From positions 2,903,501 to 2,967,500 of the forward strand of contig NZ_CP045318.1 of assembly GCF_009363255.1 (NCBI RefSeq): a stretch of 64,000 nt of DNA, given 5' to 3'. Under the pieces are notes generated by a model. It saw only the letters and a program-made list of their open reading frames with translations. It was not told the origin of the DNA and made no database searches. Positions within the stretch are counted from its first letter, which is position 1. The number at the start of each line of letters is the position of its first letter. This document shows, one piece after another, positions 59,845 to 64,000 of this stretch. The translations under genes were made by a program, and so were the position numbers. Source of the stretch: Roseivivax sp. THAF197b (GTDB lineage: Bacteria > Pseudomonadota > Alphaproteobacteria > Rhodobacterales > Rhodobacteraceae).

Positions 59845-61497
59845 TCAGGTGCCGGTATATGAGTGTGTACCGGCGCCGCTCGGTGACATCGTCACCGTGG
59901 GATGGCGCAATTGCAGGGTCCGGTCGAAAATTCCGTGCGCGCTTCCCCGATGCATCGCCGCGATGATCAGCGCGTCGGGCAAGGCGTCGCGCAGACCGGT
60001 CAGAACGGCCTGCGCCGTTGTGGGATCGAGGCCCTCGGTCGGTTCATCGAGAAGAAGGATATCGGTCCTCGCAAGAAGCACGCGCGCAAGGCAAAGCCGC
60101 CGCGCCTGACCGCCGGAGAGGCCTTTTCCCCCCTCACCCAACCGCGCGTCGAGCCCGCCGCGATCCGCCACATCTCCCGAGAGCGCGACCGCGTCGAGCG
60201 CCGTCCACATCTCGGTGTCGCCGAATTCCCCGGCAAGGCACAAATTGTCCCGGATCGTCCCGGCAATGAGCGCGCTGCGCTGAGGCAGAACGCTGACCTG
60301 CGCCCGCAGCGCCGCCTCCGCCCAGAGGGTGGGCGCCACACCTTTGATGCGGAGACCCTTCCCGGGGAGCAAGCCCGCGATCTGAAGGAGAAGCGTCGAT
60401 TTCCCAACGCCGGATGGCCCTGTCAGCGCGATTGCCTCACCGGGGTGGAACACGCCGTTCGCATCGCCGCGGTCAATGACCAGGAGCGGTGCCGCGGGCG
60501 ATTGCAGATCCGCGCGGGCAGAAGCCTCGGGGTCGATCTGCGGCGCGACCCGTTGCGCCGCACCGACCATCCGCCCCAGATCGGAGACACCCCGGCGCAG
60601 CGGCAGCAAGGTCTCCGCCAGAGCCAGCGCCACGAACACCCCGATGACGGCCAGCGCCGGATCGATCATGCCTGCGCCCAGAAGCCACGCACCCGCCAAG
60701 AGCGCCCCCATTGCAACCCCCGCCACGAGGATCGACATCCACATCGCCGCGTCGCGTTCCGCCCGGTCAAGGCGGCGCGCGGCATCCCGCGCCCCTGCAT
60801 CAACCTCCATCAACCGCGTTTCCCGCGCCGCGATCTGCCCGGCAAGGATCAGCGCCTCCCGGTCCCGGATCATGTCGATGATCCCGCGCCGCAGGTCCTG
60901 GCTTTTCTCTTCCATCTCCGCCGATGGTCGCAAACTGCCCCGCGCGAGACGGACGAGGATCAGACACGCCAGCGACAGATAGCCCACGAGGACGATAGCC
61001 GCGACCGGCAGACCGACGAGCCAGACAAGCGCCGCGAAGACCAGGGCGTGCGTCATGAGCGCCGCCGCAATCGGAAGCACGAGGCGCAGCATCACCCCGT
61101 CCAGCGCATCCACATCCGAGATGATGCGCGTCAGGGCGCCTTCGCCGCGCAATCGCATGAGGTGGGCCGCGTCGCGTCCGGCAAAGCTGCGCATGAGGAC
61201 GACGCGCAGGGCGGCCAGGGCCCTGAGCGTCGCGTCATGGGTCAGAAGGCGTTCGCCGTAGCGCGCGGCCGCCCGACCGAGGGCCAGGAAGCGCACCCCG
61301 GCCGAAGGGCGGAAGACATCGAAGGCAATGCCGATGCCCGCGAGCCCGGCCAATCCCGTCGCGGTGATGAACCAGCCCGACAATCCCAGCAGCGCGGCCC
61401 CCATGAGAAGGACCACGACCGACAATGCAGTGCCCCGCGCCACGGCTTGCGGGTCGGCCCGCACGAGAAGCATCGCGATGCGCAGCACAGCCCTCAT
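59845..61497 (-). CDS. cydC: CydC, ABC exporter subunit for cytochrome bd assembly
   Basis: A 550-residue half-transporter: six N-terminal membrane segments and a C-terminal ABC domain with Walker A GPSGVGKSTLL, signature LSGGQARRLCLAR and Walker B ILLLDEPTEGLD. With CydD it exports glutathione or cysteine, which is needed to assemble cytochrome bd. It overlaps cydD by 4 bp. The last codons hold a palindrome also found before DUF2892. Confidence 0.85.
   Translation of the reverse strand: MRAVLRIAMLLVRADPQAVARGTALSVVVLLMGAALLGLSGWFITATGLAGLAGIGIAFDVFRPSAGVRFLALGRAAARYGERLLTHDATLRALAALRVVLMRSFAGRDAAHLMRLRGEGALTRIISDVDALDGVMLRLVLPIAAALMTHALVFAALVWLVGLPVAAIVLVGYLSLACLILVRLARGSLRPSAEMEEKSQDLRRGIIDMIRDREALILAGQIAARETRLMEVDAGARDAARRLDRAERDAAMWMSILVAGVAMGALLAGAWLLGAGMIDPALAVIGVFVALALAETLLPLRRGVSDLGRMVGAAQRVAPQIDPEASARADLQSPAAPLLVIDRGDANGVFHPGEAIALTGPSGVGKSTLLLQIAGLLPGKGLRIKGVAPTLWAEAALRAQVSVLPQRSALIAGTIRDNLCLAGEFGDTEMWTALDAVALSGDVADRGGLDARLGEGGKGLSGGQARRLCLARVLLARTDILLLDEPTEGLDPTTAQAVLTGLRDALPDALIIAAMHRGSAHGIFDRTLQLRHPTVTMSPSGAGTHSYTGT
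59881..59897. repeat. Palindrome CGGTGAC-N3-GTCACCG at the end of cydC
   Basis: CGGTGAC (59881-59887), ATC, GTCACCG (59891-59897). The same 7-base arms with a 3-base centre occur within the longer palindrome at 51948-51980. It is inside the coding end of cydC and 107 bp before cydA. Confidence 0.45.
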
Positions 61498-63164
61498 CGC
61501 GCCACCTCGATGCGGGCATCCATCGCCGCTGCAAGCTCCGGATCATGGGTCGCCACGAGGATCGTGCGCCCTTCTGATTGCAGGCGCCGCAGCGACGCCG
61601 TGATCCTTTGCGCGGTTTCGGGATCGAGATCGGCCGTCGGCTCGTCCGCGAGGATCAGGTCGGCCCCGGTCAGGATCGCGCGCGCCAGAAGAAGCCTGCG
61701 CGCCTCGCCGCCCGACACGCCGCCTCCGGTTTCCCCGAGCCGCGTCTCGAGGCCCTCCGGCAACCGGCGCACGATATCGGCCGCATCCGCAAGCTTCAGC
61801 GCAGGCATCGGGTCCGCGCCTGTTCCCTTGGGTTCGAGCCAGGTGCGCAAGGTCTCATCGGGAAAGTGCGGACGTTGCGGCATCATCGCGATCCGCGCCC
61901 GCCACGCGTCCGCGTTCTCCGTGCCAAGGCGCTGTCCGCAGATCCTGATTTCGCCGTTCGTCAGCGGCACCAGACCCGCCAGCGCGGCCAGGGCCGTTGT
62001 CTTGCCCACGCCGCTCGGTCCCGTCAGGGCAAGGCTGTATCCGGCCCGCAGGGTGAGGTCGGGCAGCGGCACCGCGCGCCCCGCGACGTCTGCCACAGCG
62101 CCCGATATCCGCAGCTCGACCGGACCACCCAGCGGCGCCGCGCCCGTCCCCGCGCCCACAAGGCCCGTGCGCGGGGCGGCGTCCAGCGCGTCCAGATCGG
62201 CCACCACCGCAAATCCCGCCGCGCGGTCGTGCCACGCGGCAGCAAGGTCGCGGAGCGGTTGGAAAAATTCGGGTGCGATCAGCAGAAGGAACAGGCCTTG
62301 ACCGAGGGTCAGCTCGCTGCCCCAATATCCGAAACCGATCTCGCCCAGAAGCGTGAACCCCACGAAAACCGCGACCATCGCCACCCCGAGCGCGGAGAAG
62401 AGCTCAAGCACGGTCGATGACAGGAAGGCGATGCGCAGCACCGCCATCGTCCGCTCGCGCAGGGCCTCGGCCCGCGTGGCGAAGACCGCGGCCACCCGCT
62501 CCGTCGCGCCCAGAAGGCGGATATCCAGCATCGCCGCCAGCCGGTCGAGCGCCATGTCGTTCATTGTTCCGATCTCGTCCATCTGGCGCCGCGAGGCATT
62601 CTCTGCGGCCATGCCCACCAGCGCCATGAAGATCGGGATGAGCGGCCCCGCGATCAGAAGCGTGAGCCCCGCGACCCAGGATTGCGAAAAGGCGAGGATC
62701 AGCAGAACCACCGGCAGCACCGAGGCGCGGGTCATCGCGACGTGGTACCGGGTGATCCAGGGCTGCAGGAGCGGCAGCTTCTGCACCACAAGCGATGCGA
62801 TCTGGGCGGAGCCTGCGGGAGCGGGAAACCGGGCCTCACGTGCCAGAAGCGATGCGCGTTCCCGGGCGATCACGCGATCCGCAACGTCGAACAGAAGCGC
62901 GCCGGAGCGATGCTCCAGCAAGGCGCGCAACACCGCGCAGAGAAAGAACAGAGCGGCGGCGCGCGCTGCCACATCCAGGGGCGCCGCCCCCCCGGCCCAG
63001 GCGGACACGGCCCAGGCCAGAACGGCGGCCTGAACGGGCCAAATCAGACCCGCCAGCACCGACAACAGCCCGGCTATGCGAAGTTCGCGGGCGACGGGGG
63101 CGATGATGCGCGTCTTGGCGCGGTCTCTTGATGCGCGCACCGCGTCGCTGTCGGGTTGGGTCAT
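61494..63164 (-). CDS. cydD: CydD, ABC exporter subunit for cytochrome bd assembly
   Basis: A 556-residue half-transporter with six membrane segments and an ABC domain (Walker A GPSGVGKTTAL, signature VSGGEARRLLLAR, Walker B LILADEPTADLD). It pairs with CydC to form the thiol exporter needed for the bd oxidase. It is the first gene in the cyd run that is complete in the window; GAGGAAA lies upstream of the ATG. No regulator gene is seen immediately before it. Confidence 0.85.
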   Translation of the reverse strand: MTQPDSDAVRASRDRAKTRIIAPVARELRIAGLLSVLAGLIWPVQAAVLAWAVSAWAGGAAPLDVAARAAALFFLCAVLRALLEHRSGALLFDVADRVIARERASLLAREARFPAPAGSAQIASLVVQKLPLLQPWITRYHVAMTRASVLPVVLLILAFSQSWVAGLTLLIAGPLIPIFMALVGMAAENASRRQMDEIGTMNDMALDRLAAMLDIRLLGATERVAAVFATRAEALRERTMAVLRIAFLSSTVLELFSALGVAMVAVFVGFTLLGEIGFGYWGSELTLGQGLFLLLIAPEFFQPLRDLAAAWHDRAAGFAVVADLDALDAAPRTGLVGAGTGAAPLGGPVELRISGAVADVAGRAVPLPDLTLRAGYSLALTGPSGVGKTTALAALAGLVPLTNGEIRICGQRLGTENADAWRARIAMMPQRPHFPDETLRTWLEPKGTGADPMPALKLADAADIVRRLPEGLETRLGETGGGVSGGEARRLLLARAILTGADLILADEPTADLDPETAQRITASLRRLQSEGRTILVATHDPELAAAMDARIEVAR

Positions 63165-63318
63165 GCCGGGTCTTTCCTCTGCCTGCCGCGATCTGCGCGG
63201 CAGGCGGTTCGCATGGAGCGCTTACGCCAACGCGGCCGCGGCGCTCGATCGGGCATATTGCGTCATGTCGGCATTCTCTTTCCTGGAGCGACGGCCGAAG
63301 CGCCCTGCGCGCTCGGGC

Positions 63319-64000
63319 TCACTCCGCCGCGACGGCATGAGCTGTTGCGCGGGGCGCGAAATGACGGCGATTGAGGTAGAGAACGAGTGCGATCATCGAA
63401 ACCTGCGCCGCCACGGCGAGCATCGAAAGCCCCCAATAGGCGGCCCCGAACTGCGCGATCAGACCTGCGCCGACGAGACCCTTGTTGATCCAGAAATGCA
63501 GCATCACGCTCAGCGCCACGCCCGGGCAGACCAGCGCATAGGCACCCGCCGAATTGCCCGCCCCGCGAAGGTAGGCATCGGCGTATTTTTGGCGCCGCAG
63601 CACCAGCAGACCAAGCGCGAGAAAGACAAGCTGGATGGCAAGGATCGTGGTCGTGAGGATCAGCGTGTCCGCACGCGCGCCATGGGCCTCGAAGGTCGTA
63701 TGCAACCCGTGCTCCTGCCGCATCGTCATGATGCCGAGCACCGTCAGGATCGGCACCACGACCATCAGCGTCGGCGCGCTTTCCCGGGCGGTTCCGTGAT
63801 GAAGCATCGAATTGAACGCGGTGATCGCTGCGACCAGCGCGTAAAGCGCCGCGATCGCGCCCACCATCACCGACAGGATCAACGAGATGCCGACGGTCAG
63901 GGCATTGCCGCTCATCGCGGCAGGCGCGGACAGGCCGACGGCGATCATCGACAGGGCAAAGGCGGGCAGGAGCTGCGCGAAGGAATTGTGCGCGGTGACC
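63319..64000 (-). CDS. Multi-pass membrane protein, partial (TDT/TsoY-like)
   Basis: At least 226 residues, the frame runs off the right edge of the window, so the N-terminus is missing. Six or more hydrophobic segments are seen (ISLILSVMVGAIAALYALVA, LILTTTILAIQLVFLALGLL). Near the C-terminus a GNSAGAYALVCPGVALSVM motif occurs. This recalls the SLAC1/TDT-type TsoY proteins in which the cysteine position can be selenocysteine, but I am not certain. It lies 154 bp upstream of cydD on the same strand and could be co-transcribed. Confidence 0.55.
   Translation of the reverse strand, partial: VTAHNSFAQLLPAFALSMIAVGLSAPAAMSGNALTVGISLILSVMVGAIAALYALVAAITAFNSMLHHGTARESAPTLMVVVPILTVLGIMTMRQEHGLHTTFEAHGARADTLILTTTILAIQLVFLALGLLVLRRQKYADAYLRGAGNSAGAYALVCPGVALSVMLHFWINKGLVGAGLIAQFGAAYWGLSMLAVAAQVSMIALVLYLNRRHFAPRATAHAVAAE

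Noticed and set aside
58199..62301. Long plus-strand frames (516 and 799 codons) opposite cydA and cydCD
   Set aside because: Same shadow pattern; cydA, cydC and cydD show catalytic motifs on the minus strand.
1..64000. CRISPR arrays, insertion sequences, rRNA genes
   Set aside because: I saw no regularly spaced repeats, no transposase-like frame and no rRNA sequence on reading both strands.

Overview
The window is high-GC alphaproteobacterial DNA, most likely from a marine Rhodobacteraceae (Roseobacter-type) chromosome. The evidence is codon and protein style, a TRAP transporter, a Tat-exported sulfide:quinone oxidoreductase and cytochrome bd genes. This is recognition by eye, not a database result. 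There are two halves: a lambda-like prophage (1 to about 38.42 kb) and host chromosome (about 38.42 to 64 kb).

Prophage. Positions 1-25557 (minus strand) carry a morphogenesis block in almost exact lambda order: small terminase (Nu1), large terminase (A), gpW, portal (B), S49 protease with a nested scaffold start (C/Nu3), decoration protein (D), major capsid protein (E), FI and FII positions, Z, U, tail tube (V), G and T chaperones with an in-frame GGGAAAC slippery heptamer, tape measure with an inserted lysozyme domain (H), M, L, K and a 2,487-residue tip protein J. J is followed by small tail or lysis genes that run off the left edge. Positions 25558-28950 are an AT-richer accessory segment. 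It has two exported proteins on the plus strand, one with two Ltp-type repeats, and a tightly coupled minus-strand operon of a ParA-like ATPase and a RelA/SpoT-domain alarmone synthetase. This is my best candidate for an undescribed phage-conflict module. Positions 29198-33183 (minus) are the early rightward-type operon (Cro-like, CII-like, small proteins, initiator-like protein, iteron cluster). At 33272 a LexA/CI-type repressor reads the other way, followed by two small genes. The palindrome GGGGTAT-N-ATACCCC recurs at the cro/cI gap and again 2 kb away at 35.2 kb, in front of the second early operon (35300-38368: small proteins, HNH protein, excisionase-like protein, tyrosine integrase). 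The integrase abuts the 3' end of a tRNA-Arg(UCU) gene, the probable attachment site. The other att site lies outside the window.

Host. Positions 38986-46625 hold a DJ-1/PfpI protein, an NAD(P)-binding SDR-like protein, a DctPQM TRAP transporter with a divergent LysR regulator, and two alpha/beta hydrolases. Positions 46751-64000 form a coherent sulfide and oxidative-stress island. One minus-strand run reads Crp/Fnr regulator, DUF2892, persulfide dioxygenase-like MBL protein, EF-hand protein, DUF442-SQR fusion, SulP permease. A peroxiredoxin is divergent from an OxyR-like regulator that lacks the resolving cysteine. A second minus-strand run reads cydD, cydC, cydA, cydB, cydX, Tat-SQR, a small membrane protein, DsrE-like. 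Together they suggest sulfide oxidation to quinone coupled to the sulfide-tolerant bd oxidase.

Limits: starts were chosen from Shine-Dalgarno sequences and 4-bp ATGA overlaps; no searches were run. Long plus-strand frames opposite the prophage and opposite the GC-rich host genes are treated as shadows.
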